Below the pieces are notes generated by a model, which saw only the letters and a program-made list of their open reading frames with translations, had not been told where the DNA came from and made no database searches. Shown piece by piece: positions 1 to 8,220 of a stretch of DNA of 64,000 bases (the first letter of the stretch is position 1; every line of letters begins with the position of its first letter). The position numbers and the translations under genes were made by a program. The stretch lies in assembly GCA_035461905.1 (NCBI GenBank), contig DATHUV010000137.1, forward strand, positions 1-64,000, written 5' to 3'. Source of the stretch: SZUA-442 sp035461905. GTDB taxonomy: Bacteria > Actinomycetota > Acidimicrobiia > Spongiisociales > UBA5794.

Positions 1-450
1 CGCCACGAGCCGAGCGTTGACGAACTCGACCGCATCCCCTTCGACGACCACTACGAACCGGAGGGCACGCCCGAACCCGTCCGTAGGTTCCTCGTCCTCG
101 ATGAGGACGACGTCTCGCCCGAGAACCAGATTGGTCAGAGCGGATCCCGACTCGGGGCCCCAGCACTCCGTGAGCTCGGGGGCGTTCACGCCGAGGAGTC
201 GGACGACAGTCTCCGAGCCGTCGATCAGCACGGTCATGGTGTCACCATCCGTGACCCCTGACACGCTCCCGACGATCCGTTCGTCGGCAGGTGGGAGGGA
301 AGGCGTGATGGTCGGCGTCGACGAACCGCCCGGGAGGGTCGTCGACGTGGAACTGGTCGTGGTCTGGAACTCTGGCGCCTGGGGTCTCGTGTCGCACGCG
401 GCGCCGACCACGGCGAGCGTGACGATCAGCGGAATCCAGAGTCTCGACAT
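1..450 (-). CDS. Staphylococcal-nuclease-like (TNase) lipoprotein, 3' end outside window
   Basis: Partial gene: 150 codons are visible and the reading frame runs off the left edge without a stop. The N-terminus is a lipoprotein signal with lipobox VGAAC (Cys19), followed by a Thr/Ser/Pro-rich linker to about residue 55. Then comes the start of a thermonuclease (SNase) fold: VTDGDTMTV at residues 66-74, RLLGVNAPE at 84-92 and GFGRAL further on, matching the calcium-binding and catalytic-arginine regions of the family. It is probably a cell-surface nuclease or a nuclease-fold protein. A leaderless promoter precedes the ATG. Catalytic competence cannot be judged without the missing C-terminus. 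Confidence 0.8.
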   Translation of the reverse strand, partial: MSRLWIPLIVTLAVVGAACDTRPQAPEFQTTTSSTSTTLPGGSSTPTITPSLPPADERIVGSVSGVTDGDTMTVLIDGSETVVRLLGVNAPELTECWGPESGSALTNLVLGRDVVLIEDEEPTDGFGRALRFVVVVEGDAVEFVNARLVA

Positions 451-462
451 GGCGCAACGGTA
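451..462 (-). promoter_or_regulatory. Leaderless promoter of the SNase-like gene
   Basis: TACCGT lies at 462-457 on the minus strand, exactly six bases before the ATG at 450, with no ribosome binding site between them. This spacing puts the transcription start at the start codon. Confidence 0.55.
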
Positions 463-521
463 GGACCCGGAATCCCGAACTGGGATCATCCTGACCGATG
501 AAGCGGTCGGATCCACGGCTC

Positions 522-558
522 TAGTATCGGCTGCCACGACCCGAGTGCCATTGGAGGA
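522..558 (+). promoter_or_regulatory. Promoter and RBS of the first SDR gene
   Basis: TAGTAT at 522-527 is a plausible -10, giving a leader of about 28 bases. GGAGGA at 553-558 is a strong ribosome binding site just before the ATG at 562. An imperfect operator-like repeat GACCG-N6-CGGTC lies upstream at 493-508. Confidence 0.5.
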
Positions 559-561
559 ACG

Positions 562-1326
562 ATGCCCGACCTGTTCGACCTGACCGGCAAGGTGGCGATC
601 GTGACCGGCGGAAACGGCGGAATCGGCCTGGGCATCGCGAACGGCCTCGCCTCGGCGGGTGCGACCGTGGTGATCTGGGGTCGGAACGAGGACCGCAACG
701 CACAGGCGATCGACGACATCGCATCCCACGGTGGCGAGACGCTCGCCATGAAGGTCGACGTCGGGATCGAGGAGGATGTCGTCGAGGCGTTCGCTGCCTC
801 GGTCGCCGCGTTCGGCCACGTCGACTCCGTGTTCGCCAACGCCGGCGTGGGCGCGCTTGCGACACCGTTCGGTGACATGACGACGGAGGAGTGGCGGTGG
901 ATCTTCCGGGTGAACATGGACGGTGTGTTCTGGACGTTCCGTGAGGCCGTGAACCACATGAAGGAACGCGGAGGGGGGTCGCTCGTCGTCACGTCCTCGG
1001 TATCGGCGGACTTCGGCTTCCCACGCGGCGAGCACTACGCAGCAACGAAGGCGGGCGTCAGGTCGCTCGTGCAAGGGATCGCCGTCGAGTACGCGAAACA
1101 CGGCATCCGTGCGAACGCGATCTCGCCCGGCTGGGTCGTCACGGGCATGACGGATGGGTTCATCGAGGGCGACCGGTTCACGGACAACGTGCTGCCCCGT
1201 GTTCCGCTCGGCCGCTGGGGACAACCGGAGGACTTCGCGGGCATCGCCGTGTACCTCGCATCCGACGCGTCACGCTGGCACACGGCGGACACGATCACCA
1301 TCGACGGCGGATACGTGAAGAAGTAG
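562..1326 (+). CDS. Short-chain dehydrogenase/reductase (SDR)
   Basis: Classical 254-residue SDR. The nucleotide-binding motif TGGNGGIG is at residues 15-22, an NAG motif follows in the middle of the fold, and the catalytic pair is Tyr159 and Lys163 (YAATK). The C-terminus ends in the usual IDGGY. It should be an NAD(P)-dependent alcohol or ketone oxidoreductase; the substrate cannot be read from sequence. It stands first in a run of acyl-CoA catabolism genes on the same strand, separated from the next SDR by 61 bases and having its own promoter and a strong GGAGGA site. A role in acyl-chain or alcohol oxidation is inferred from context only. Confidence 0.85.
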   Translation: MPDLFDLTGKVAIVTGGNGGIGLGIANGLASAGATVVIWGRNEDRNAQAIDDIASHGGETLAMKVDVGIEEDVVEAFAASVAAFGHVDSVFANAGVGALATPFGDMTTEEWRWIFRVNMDGVFWTFREAVNHMKERGGGSLVVTSSVSADFGFPRGEHYAATKAGVRSLVQGIAVEYAKHGIRANAISPGWVVTGMTDGFIEGDRFTDNVLPRVPLGRWGQPEDFAGIAVYLASDASRWHTADTITIDGGYVKK

Positions 1327-1387
1327 CCCCGAAGCCGCCCGCTCCCGCACTCCTACAATGCGGCTCGGTCGTCCCAGGAGCACTCAC

Positions 1388-2305
1388 ATGATCACATTCG
1401 ACGAACAGGTGGCGATCGTCACCGGTGCCGGTCACGGACTCGGGCGATCCCACGCCCTTGCCCTCGCCGAGCGAGGGGCTCGCGTCGTGGTGAACGACCT
1501 CGGAGGCGCCAGGGACGGAACCGGTTCGTCCCTCTCCGCTGCCGAGACCGTGGTCGCAGAGATCGAGGACGCGGGAGGCGAGGCCGTCGCCGACGGAGCG
1601 GACGTCACCGACCCGTCGGCGGTCGACGCGATGGTGGGGAGCGCCATCGACAGGTGGGGTCGTGTCGACATCCTCGTCAACAACGCAGGCATCTTGAGGG
1701 ACAAGTCGTTCGCAAACATGGATCAGGCCGACTTCGACCTGGTCGTGCGTGTCCATCTCAGCGGAACGGCGCTGTGCACGAAGGCCGTCTGGGGCCAGAT
1801 GCGCGAACAGGGCTACGGTCGCATCGTCGTGACGACCTCGTCGTCGGGTCTGTACGGGAACTTCGGCCAAGCGAACTATGGCGCAGCGAAGATGGGCGTC
1901 GTCGGGCTCATGAACACCCTGGCGATCGAGGGGGCGAAGTACGACATCCGGGTCAATGCCCTCGCACCGGTCGCACACACCCGCATGACCGACGACCTGC
2001 TCCCGGACGAGGCGAAAGAGCTCCTCAAACCGGCCGAGGTCACACCCGCCGTCCTGTTCCTCGTGTCGCGGGATGCCCCGACGCGCACGATCCTCGCGGC
2101 CGGGGCTGGCGGATACGCCACGGCGAGGATCTACGAGACCGATGGGATCTGGCTCCCACCAGATGAGAGGACACCCGAGGCGATTGCCGAACGGTTCGCC
2201 GAGATCACCGATCCGGTGGGCCAGCGCGAGCTGCTGGCGGGAGGTGACCAGACCATGAAGTTCCTCGAGAAGGCGATGTCGTTGGGCGGAGGTGCCACCA
2301 CATGA
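1388..2305 (+). CDS. SDR, 3-hydroxyacyl-CoA dehydrogenase-like (peroxisomal MFE-2 type)
   Basis: SDR of 305 residues. TGAGHGLG at residues 12-19 binds the dinucleotide, and the catalytic residues are Tyr164 and Lys168 (YGAAK). The sequence VVNDLGG after the second strand, the GILRDKSF stretch after the NAG motif and the long C-terminal tail are typical of the dehydrogenase part of the multifunctional beta-oxidation enzyme HSD17B4, here without hydratase or SCP2 domains. The start at 1388 was chosen because AGGAG lies at 1376-1380; a further upstream in-frame ATG at 1358 falls inside a TACAAT -10 at 1354-1359. It overlaps the thiolase start by ATGA, so the two are probably translationally coupled. 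Confidence 0.85.
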   Translation: MITFDEQVAIVTGAGHGLGRSHALALAERGARVVVNDLGGARDGTGSSLSAAETVVAEIEDAGGEAVADGADVTDPSAVDAMVGSAIDRWGRVDILVNNAGILRDKSFANMDQADFDLVVRVHLSGTALCTKAVWGQMREQGYGRIVVTTSSSGLYGNFGQANYGAAKMGVVGLMNTLAIEGAKYDIRVNALAPVAHTRMTDDLLPDEAKELLKPAEVTPAVLFLVSRDAPTRTILAAGAGGYATARIYETDGIWLPPDERTPEAIAERFAEITDPVGQRELLAGGDQTMKFLEKAMSLGGGATT

Positions 2306-3486
2306 GCGACCGTGAAGCAGTCGTCGTCTCGGCCGCGAGAACCCCGATCGGCAGGGCCTATCGCGGCGCGTTCAACAACCTCGAGGCGCCGAGCCTCGGA
2401 GGGATTCCGGTCGCAGCGGCCGTGGAGCGTGCCGGCGTCGATCCCGCCGAGGTCGACGATGTGATCATGGGCTGCGCGATGCCCCAGGGCACACAGTTCC
2501 CGAACATCGGCCGGCTCGTCGCACTGGCAGCGGGGCTTCCGACGTCGGTCAGTGGCATGACCATCGACCGGCAGTGTTCCTCCGGAATGATGGCGATCGC
2601 GACGGCAGCCAAGCAGGTCATGTACGACGGCATGGACATCGTTGTCGCCGGTGGTCTCGAGTCGATCTCGCTCGCCCAGAACGAGCACACCAACACGTTC
2701 CGAATGGTCGACCCTGCCCTCATCGAACGGCATCCCGCCGCGTACATGCCGATGCTCCAGACCGCGGAGGTGGTCGCCGAACGCTTCGGGATCGGTCGCC
2801 GAGCCCAGGACGAGTACGGATACCAGTCCCAGATGCGGACCGCTGCTGCCAAGGCCGCCGGGGCGTTCGACGACGAGGTCGTTCCCATCACCACGAGCAA
2901 GGCCAACGTGGATCGAGCGACGGGGGAGACCACCTACGAGACGGTCACCCTCGCCGCGGACGAGGGGAATCGACCGGAAACCACGCTCGAAGGCCTCGCC
3001 GACCTTCCCCCGGTGCTTGGCGGCACCATCACGGCGGGGAACGCGAGCCAGCTGTCGGACGGCGCCGCAGCGACCGTCGTGATGAGCTCATCCATGGCAG
3101 CGGAGCGGGAATTGGAGCCGCTCGGCTACTACCGGGGAATTGCAGTTGCAGGAGTCGATCCCGACGTCATGGGCATCGGTCCCGTGTACGCGGTTCCCAA
3201 GCTCCTGGAGCGTGCCGGGCTGACCATTTCCGACATCGACCTGTGGGAGCTCAACGAGGCGTTCGCCGTCCAGGTGATCTACTGCCGTGACGAGCTCGGG
3301 ATCGACGACGCCAAGCTGAACGTGCATGGTGGAGCGATATCGATCGGCCACCCGTACGGGATGACGGGTGCCCGGATGGTGATGCACGCCCTCATCGAGG
3401 GCCGTCGACGTGGTGCCAGATACGTCGTGGCGACGATGTGCGTCGGCGGCGGCATGGGCGCGGCCGGCCTGTTCGAGATCGCCTGA
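2302..3486 (+). CDS. Thiolase (acetyl-CoA acyltransferase)
   Basis: Full-length 394-residue thiolase. The nucleophilic cysteine is Cys92 in DRQCSSGM, the catalytic histidine is His350 in SIGHPYGMTG, and the second active-site cysteine is Cys380 in CVGGGMGAAG. The family cleaves 3-ketoacyl-CoA with CoA or condenses two acyl-CoAs. Lying between a hydroxyacyl-CoA dehydrogenase-like SDR (ATGA overlap) and an oxidoreductase (TGATG overlap) and near two acyl-CoA dehydrogenases and a MaoC hydratase, it most likely does the last step of beta-oxidation. Chain length or branched substrates cannot be predicted. Confidence 0.93.
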   Translation: MSDREAVVVSAARTPIGRAYRGAFNNLEAPSLGGIPVAAAVERAGVDPAEVDDVIMGCAMPQGTQFPNIGRLVALAAGLPTSVSGMTIDRQCSSGMMAIATAAKQVMYDGMDIVVAGGLESISLAQNEHTNTFRMVDPALIERHPAAYMPMLQTAEVVAERFGIGRRAQDEYGYQSQMRTAAAKAAGAFDDEVVPITTSKANVDRATGETTYETVTLAADEGNRPETTLEGLADLPPVLGGTITAGNASQLSDGAAATVVMSSSMAAERELEPLGYYRGIAVAGVDPDVMGIGPVYAVPKLLERAGLTISDIDLWELNEAFAVQVIYCRDELGIDDAKLNVHGGAISIGHPYGMTGARMVMHALIEGRRRGARYVVATMCVGGGMGAAGLFEIA

Positions 3487-4466
3487 TGCGAGCCGTCGTC
3501 TGCTCACAGCTCGGGACGCCCGACCTGCTCTCGATCGGTGAACTGCCTGACCCCGAGCCGGGTCCTGGACAGGTCACGATCGAGGTCGAGACAGCGAGTT
3601 TCAACTTCCCCGACCTCCTCGTCATCGCGGGCGAGTACCAGTTCAGGGCAGAGCCCCCGTTCGCGCCTGGCGGGGAGGCGGCGGGGACGATCGTCGCCGT
3701 CGGACCCGGCGTCACAGGCTTTGCCGTCGGGGACAGGGTCGCCGCGATCGGCTCCTCCGGTGCCTTTGCGAGCCGCTGGTCCGTCGATGCAGCGCTGACC
3801 GTCCCGATCCCCGACGGTATCTCGTTCGCAACGGCCGCTGCGTGCACGATGACCTATGGCACTTCGTACCACGGGCTCGTGCAGAGGGCCGGGATCCAGC
3901 CGGGTGAGACCCTGCTCGTCCTTGGTGCGGCGGGAGGTGTCGGTTCAGCTGCGATCGACATAGGGAAGGCGCTCGGCGCAACGGTCATCGCCGCAGCGAG
4001 CACAGAGGACAAGCGAGCGTTCTGCGTCGACCTCGGTGCCGACCACGCCATCGACTACACCGACGGAAGGTTCCGGGAGATCATCGCCGACCTGACCGAC
4101 GGACAGGGCGTCGACGTCGTGTATGACCCTGTGGGGGGATCGCACTCCGAGGCTGCCCTGCGCTCCATCGCATGGGGCGGGCGCCACCTGATCGTCGGGT
4201 TCACGGCCGGGGAGATACCCAGGATCGGTCTCAACATCCCGCTCCTCAAGGGAGCGAGCCTCGTCGGCGTGTTCTGGGGATCATTCGCTGCCAGGGAACC
4301 CGACACGAATCGATCGAATGCGAGGCGCATCTTCGACATGGTCGAGAAAGGCACCCTCACACCGAGGATCGCCGCCACGCTTCCCTTCGAGAAGTTCACC
4401 GACGGTTTCGCGATGCTCGCATCACGGTCCGTCATGGGCAAGGCCCTGCTCTCGGTTCGGGGCTAA
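3486..4466 (+). CDS. Zinc-independent quinone oxidoreductase / enoyl reductase (MDR family)
   Basis: 326-residue medium-chain dehydrogenase/reductase of the zeta-crystallin (QOR) group. The N-terminal GroES-like half has no zinc-binding cysteine cluster. The Rossmann half carries the NADPH motif GAAGGVG at residues 147-153, and VDVVYDPVGG follows. The start at 3486 overlaps the thiolase stop as TGATG, so it belongs to the same operon. Family members reduce quinones or the double bond of enoyl compounds with NADPH; in this setting an acyl-CoA-linked role is possible. Its stop codon overlaps the convergent SDR stop (CTAA). Confidence 0.85.
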   Translation: MRAVVCSQLGTPDLLSIGELPDPEPGPGQVTIEVETASFNFPDLLVIAGEYQFRAEPPFAPGGEAAGTIVAVGPGVTGFAVGDRVAAIGSSGAFASRWSVDAALTVPIPDGISFATAAACTMTYGTSYHGLVQRAGIQPGETLLVLGAAGGVGSAAIDIGKALGATVIAAASTEDKRAFCVDLGADHAIDYTDGRFREIIADLTDGQGVDVVYDPVGGSHSEAALRSIAWGGRHLIVGFTAGEIPRIGLNIPLLKGASLVGVFWGSFAAREPDTNRSNARRIFDMVEKGTLTPRIAATLPFEKFTDGFAMLASRSVMGKALLSVRG

Positions 4467-5242
4467 CTCCCCATCGAGGCCTGCAAGCGGGCCATCCCGG
4501 CGATCCACCGGTCAGGGTCGGTCGCCTTGTTGATGACGTACTCCGAGACCTCGGGGTGGGGGAGGATCAGGAAGCGTTCCTGCTCGATCCCGAGCATCAC
4601 CGCCTCTGCGACCTCATCCACCGGGATCGCAATCCCCTCGACCCAGCTTCGCATCTCGTCGGTGTGGCCCGCGAAGACGTCGAGCATCGGAGTGTCGACG
4701 AACTGGGGGCACAGGCACGAGACGCGAATGCCCCGAGACCGGTAGGTGATGGCGAGCCACTCCGCAAGGGCGACCGCCGCGTGCTTCGTCACGGTGTACG
4801 GTGCCGCGCCGAGGTTCGTGAGGAGGCCCGCTGCCGAAGCCGTGGTCACGATGTAGCCGGAGGAGCGCTGGAGCATTCCGGGGAGCGCGTGGCGTGTCGC
4901 GTACACGTGGGCCATGAGGTTGACCTTCCAGGACCTGAGCCAGTCATCGTCTGGGGCGTCGACCGAGCCGTCGACGGCGATCCCTGCATTGGCACAGAGG
5001 ATGTCGAGCCTTCCGAACTCGGCTTCGACATTTGCGATGACCCGGGCAACGTCGGATTCGCTCGACACGTCGATTCGTGCGTGATCGCCACCCATCGCGG
5101 CCGCGACGCGCCGAGCGCCTTCCTCGTCGATGTCCGTGACGATCACACGCTGGGCGCCGCGTGCTGCGAAGGCGTGGCACAAACCCTCACCGATGCCGCT
5201 CGCTGCTCCCGTGACCAGGACGATCCGTCCTTCGATGTCCAT
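4463..5242 (-). CDS. Short-chain dehydrogenase/reductase (SDR)
   Basis: SDR of 259 residues on the opposite strand. TGAASGIG at residues 11-18 is the cofactor motif, CANAGIAVDG contains the NAG motif and the catalytic pair is Tyr149 and Lys153 (YTVTK). The sequence around the active site and the C-terminal tail resemble the broad actinobacterial SDR group acting on alcohols or ketones; the substrate is unknown. GAGGAG sits just before the ATG. It is convergent with the quinone oxidoreductase, with overlapping stop codons, and divergent from the MaoC gene. Confidence 0.82.
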   Translation of the reverse strand: MDIEGRIVLVTGAASGIGEGLCHAFAARGAQRVIVTDIDEEGARRVAAAMGGDHARIDVSSESDVARVIANVEAEFGRLDILCANAGIAVDGSVDAPDDDWLRSWKVNLMAHVYATRHALPGMLQRSSGYIVTTASAAGLLTNLGAAPYTVTKHAAVALAEWLAITYRSRGIRVSCLCPQFVDTPMLDVFAGHTDEMRSWVEGIAIPVDEVAEAVMLGIEQERFLILPHPEVSEYVINKATDPDRWIAGMARLQASMGS

Positions 5243-5314
5243 GTTGCTCCTCGTTGGCGCTCGTAACCGGGCTCTTCCTTCGACCGGGTGAGGCCCAGAC
5301 TGCTGTGCAGGGCC

Positions 5315-5336
5315 GCTTGTCGCAAGCAGGTATGCT
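5315..5336 (+). promoter_or_regulatory. Promoter and small palindrome before the MaoC gene
   Basis: TATGCT at 5331-5336 is a plausible -10. Directly upstream is the inverted repeat GCTTG-TCG-CAAGC at 5315-5327, in the position of a repressor site. Confidence 0.35.
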
Positions 5337-5364
5337 CACGGCGGTTTCTCAGAGAGGATGGTCG

Positions 5365-5829
5365 ATGCAGGTTGTGCCCGCTGATGAGCTCGAACAGTAC
5401 GTAGGTACCGAGACCGGACGCTCCGACTGGTTCGTGATCGACCAGGACCGTATTGATCAGTTCGCGGAGGTGACGCTGGATCGTCAGTGGATCCACATCG
5501 ATCGTGATGCGGCAGCGAAAGGGCCGTTCGGTGCCACCATCGCCCACGGCTTCCTCACCCTGTCACTCGTGAGTTACCTCTCGACGGAGGCAGCGATCCT
5601 GCCACAGGGTGCAGCCCTGCTCGTCAACTACGGATCCGACAAGGTTCGGTTCCTGAACCCCGTGAAGGTCGGCTCGAGGATCAGGACGGTCAGCGTGCTC
5701 AAGGACGTCGCCGAGAAGTCGCCGGGCCAGATCCTGCTCACCTCGACCGTCACGGTCGAGATCGAGGGCGAGGAGCGTCCCGCGCTCGTCGCCGACATCC
5801 TCACGCTCGCCGTGATGGCACAGGCGTGA
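5365..5829 (+). CDS. MaoC-like (R)-specific enoyl-CoA hydratase
   Basis: 154-residue single hot-dog domain protein. The hydratase-2 signature is present in diverged form: Asp39 and His44 in TLDRQWIHID and HGFLTLSL at residues 61-68. Such proteins hydrate trans-2-enoyl-CoA to (R)-3-hydroxyacyl-CoA, usually as dimers. The start at 5365 was chosen because AGAGAGGA lies a few bases upstream (5351-5358); an upstream in-frame start would add a stretch without family similarity. It overlaps the acyl-CoA dehydrogenase start as GTGA, which ties it to the dehydrogenases that make its substrate. Confidence 0.85.
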   Translation: MQVVPADELEQYVGTETGRSDWFVIDQDRIDQFAEVTLDRQWIHIDRDAAAKGPFGATIAHGFLTLSLVSYLSTEAAILPQGAALLVNYGSDKVRFLNPVKVGSRIRTVSVLKDVAEKSPGQILLTSTVTVEIEGEERPALVADILTLAVMAQA

Positions 5830-7040
5830 CCGCAATGGCAGCTCCAGACACGCACGCAGCGATCGTCGAGGAAGCAGTCGATCGCCTGCTCGCTGGGCAC
5901 CCGCCGTCGGCGACCGAGCCGAAGGAGTTCTGGGGAGCCCAGTTCGATGCCGGACTCGCATGGGTGGACTTCCCAGAGGGTGATGGCGGCCTCGGCGTAT
6001 CCCCCCGCTACCGCGAGCACGTCACACGGAGGCTCACCGAGGTGGGTGCACCGACGTGGAACCGGACAGCGAACATCCTCGGCATAGGCATGGGAGCCGG
6101 AGTGCTCGCAGCGCACGGGACGCCGGACCAACGAGCGCGATGGCTTCGGCCGATGTTCACGATGGATGAGATCTGGTGCCAGCTGTTCTCAGAGCCTGGG
6201 GCGGGATCCGACCTCGCAGGCCTCTCCACCCGCGCAGTGCGCGACGGTGAGGAGTGGATCGTCAACGGCCAGAAGGTGTGGACGACCCTCGCCCATCTCG
6301 CCAAGTGGGGGCTGCTCGTCACTCGCACCGACCCCGATCAACCGAAACACCTCGGCCTGACCTACTTCGTCGTCGACATGGAGGCCGAGGGCGTCGACGT
6401 ACGACCCCTGTATCAGATCACGGGGGAGGCCGAGTTCAACGAGGTCTTCTTCGACGACGTCCGGATCCCCGACTCCCAGCGGATCGACGAGGTCGGCGCC
6501 GGATGGAGGGTGTCGATGACCACACTCATGAACGAGCGCGTCGCCATCGGGGGCAACACGGTTGCACGGGGAACGGGGACCATCGCGGCGGCGGTCTCCA
6601 CGTGGAAGGACTCCGGTTCCGGGGATGTCGCAACGCGGCGCGAACTCGTCAGGCTGTGGGGTGAGGTCGAGGCGATGCGCCTGACCGCGCTGCGCGCGAC
6701 GGAGAACATGAAGGCAGGAACCCCGGGACCCGAGGGTTCGACCGGGAAGCTCGCCTGGGCAGACCTCAACAAGGAGGTCACTTCGTTCACGGTGTCGATG
6801 CTCGGGATGGATGGCGCGACGATCCCCGAGGGCTACACGCTCGAACCCACCACATATGACACGAGGGAGGAGGAGCGCGTGATGAGCCCCCAGCGCCACT
6901 TCCTCCGTGCCAGGGCGAACAGCATCGAGGGTGGAACCTCCGAGATCATGCGGAACATCCTCGGCGAGCGGGTCCTCGGACTGCCCGGCGAGCCGAGGGT
7001 CGACAAGGACCTCCCATGGAAGGAGGTTCCCCGTGGCTGA
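5826..7040 (+). CDS. Acyl-CoA dehydrogenase
   Basis: 404-residue flavoprotein of the acyl-CoA dehydrogenase family. The FAD/substrate signature SEPGAGSDLAGL is near residue 122, followed by WIVNGQKVWTT. The C-terminal signature GGTSEIMRNILGERVLGLP is intact. It oxidises acyl-CoA to enoyl-CoA and passes electrons to ETF; etfBA lies in this window at 46-48 kb. The GTG start overlaps the MaoC stop; an ATG nine bases downstream is an alternative. It overlaps the second dehydrogenase by eight bases. Paired dehydrogenase genes of this kind in actinobacteria often form heteromers on steroid or branched acyl-CoAs, which is possible here. Confidence 0.92.
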   Translation: MTAMAAPDTHAAIVEEAVDRLLAGHPPSATEPKEFWGAQFDAGLAWVDFPEGDGGLGVSPRYREHVTRRLTEVGAPTWNRTANILGIGMGAGVLAAHGTPDQRARWLRPMFTMDEIWCQLFSEPGAGSDLAGLSTRAVRDGEEWIVNGQKVWTTLAHLAKWGLLVTRTDPDQPKHLGLTYFVVDMEAEGVDVRPLYQITGEAEFNEVFFDDVRIPDSQRIDEVGAGWRVSMTTLMNERVAIGGNTVARGTGTIAAAVSTWKDSGSGDVATRRELVRLWGEVEAMRLTALRATENMKAGTPGPEGSTGKLAWADLNKEVTSFTVSMLGMDGATIPEGYTLEPTTYDTREEERVMSPQRHFLRARANSIEGGTSEIMRNILGERVLGLPGEPRVDKDLPWKEVPRG

Positions 7041-8151
7041 CACCGTGACGTTCGCCCGGTCCGAGGAGCAGACGATGCTTGTGGGCACCCTCCGAGACAT
7101 GCTCGGTGACATGGTCGACATGGACGGGGTCCGTGACTCGTCCCTCACGACGGCGGCGATGGACAAGGACGTGTGGAGGGCCATTGCCGACATGGGGCTC
7201 GTCGGGCTGACGCTGTCGTCGGCACATGGCGGAGCCGACTCGCCGTTCACCGACCTCGCCGTCGTGTTCGAGGAACTCGGACGCAAGGTCGTCCCCGTGC
7301 CCCTCCTGTCGAGTGTCATGGCGGCGGCCGCCATCGACAAGGGCGGCACGGAGGAGCAGAAGGCCGAGTTCCTGCCGTCGATCGCATCGGGTTCATCCGT
7401 CGCGACCGTGGCGTTCCTCGAGGATGCGCACGGTTCACCGGACCACCCCCGCACCACCGCCACGGAGGATGCCGGCCGGTGGCGCATCACAGGTACGAAA
7501 CGGTACGTCACGGATGCGATCCATGCCGACCTCTTCATCGTCTCCGCAGACACTGGTGACGGCATCGGCGTCTTCATCATCCCGGCCGGAACCGAGGGTG
7601 TGTCCGTGACGCCGATCCCCGCCCTCGATGCGACACGCCCCCTCGGGGAACTCTCCATCGATGCCACGGTGGCATCCCATAATCGACTGACCGGTGCCGA
7701 TGGCTCCGAGATCATCCGCCGTGCGTGCGACGTCGGCGTCGTGGCGATCGCCCAGGAGCAGGTCGGTGGCGCGAGCCGCTGTCTCGAGATGTCGGTCGAC
7801 TACGCCCGGAGCCGGTACCAGTTCGGGCGGGCGATCGGGTCGTTCCAGGCGGTCAAGCACCGCTGTGCCGACATGCTCGTGGCGCTCGAGCACGCACGAT
7901 CCGTCGCCTGGCATGCCGCTGTGACGCTCGACGATCCGGACGAGGCTGCGATCATGGTCCCCCTCGCGAAGGCCGTGTGCTCGGACGCCTTCCTCAAGGT
8001 CGCAGGGGACACGATCCAGATCCACGGGGGGATCGGCTTCACGTGGGAGCACGACGCCCATCTCTACTTGAAGAGGGCGAAGGCAGACTCGCTGCTCCTC
8101 GGCTCCGTCGGCAGCCATCGGGATCGCCTCGGGGACGCCCTCGGCATCTAG
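7033..8151 (+). CDS. Acyl-CoA dehydrogenase, second of a pair
   Basis: 372-residue acyl-CoA dehydrogenase. YARSRYQFGRAIGSFQAVKH in the C-terminal helical domain and IHGGIGFTWEHDAHLY near the end are family signatures, while the central FAD-binding segment is less canonical than in the upstream paralogue. The GTG at 7033 has a perfect AGGAGG at 7021-7026; the frame is open further upstream but that part is inside the preceding gene. The eight-base overlap and the divergent central segment suggest that it works with the upstream dehydrogenase as an alpha/beta pair, an inference from known FadE heteromers. Confidence 0.88.
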   Translation: MADTVTFARSEEQTMLVGTLRDMLGDMVDMDGVRDSSLTTAAMDKDVWRAIADMGLVGLTLSSAHGGADSPFTDLAVVFEELGRKVVPVPLLSSVMAAAAIDKGGTEEQKAEFLPSIASGSSVATVAFLEDAHGSPDHPRTTATEDAGRWRITGTKRYVTDAIHADLFIVSADTGDGIGVFIIPAGTEGVSVTPIPALDATRPLGELSIDATVASHNRLTGADGSEIIRRACDVGVVAIAQEQVGGASRCLEMSVDYARSRYQFGRAIGSFQAVKHRCADMLVALEHARSVAWHAAVTLDDPDEAAIMVPLAKAVCSDAFLKVAGDTIQIHGGIGFTWEHDAHLYLKRAKADSLLLGSVGSHRDRLGDALGI

Positions 8152-8208
8152 TTCATTTCCAGGGCCCGGTTCCCGTCGGCCCTCGGAGCGGACGTCACCT
8201 CGACTGCC

Positions 8209-8214
8209 TAGTGT
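8209..8214 (+). promoter_or_regulatory. Leaderless promoter of the LLM oxidoreductase
   Basis: TAGTGT ends exactly six bases before the ATG at 8221 and no ribosome binding site is present. Confidence 0.5.
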
Positions 8215-8220
8215 CAGCTC

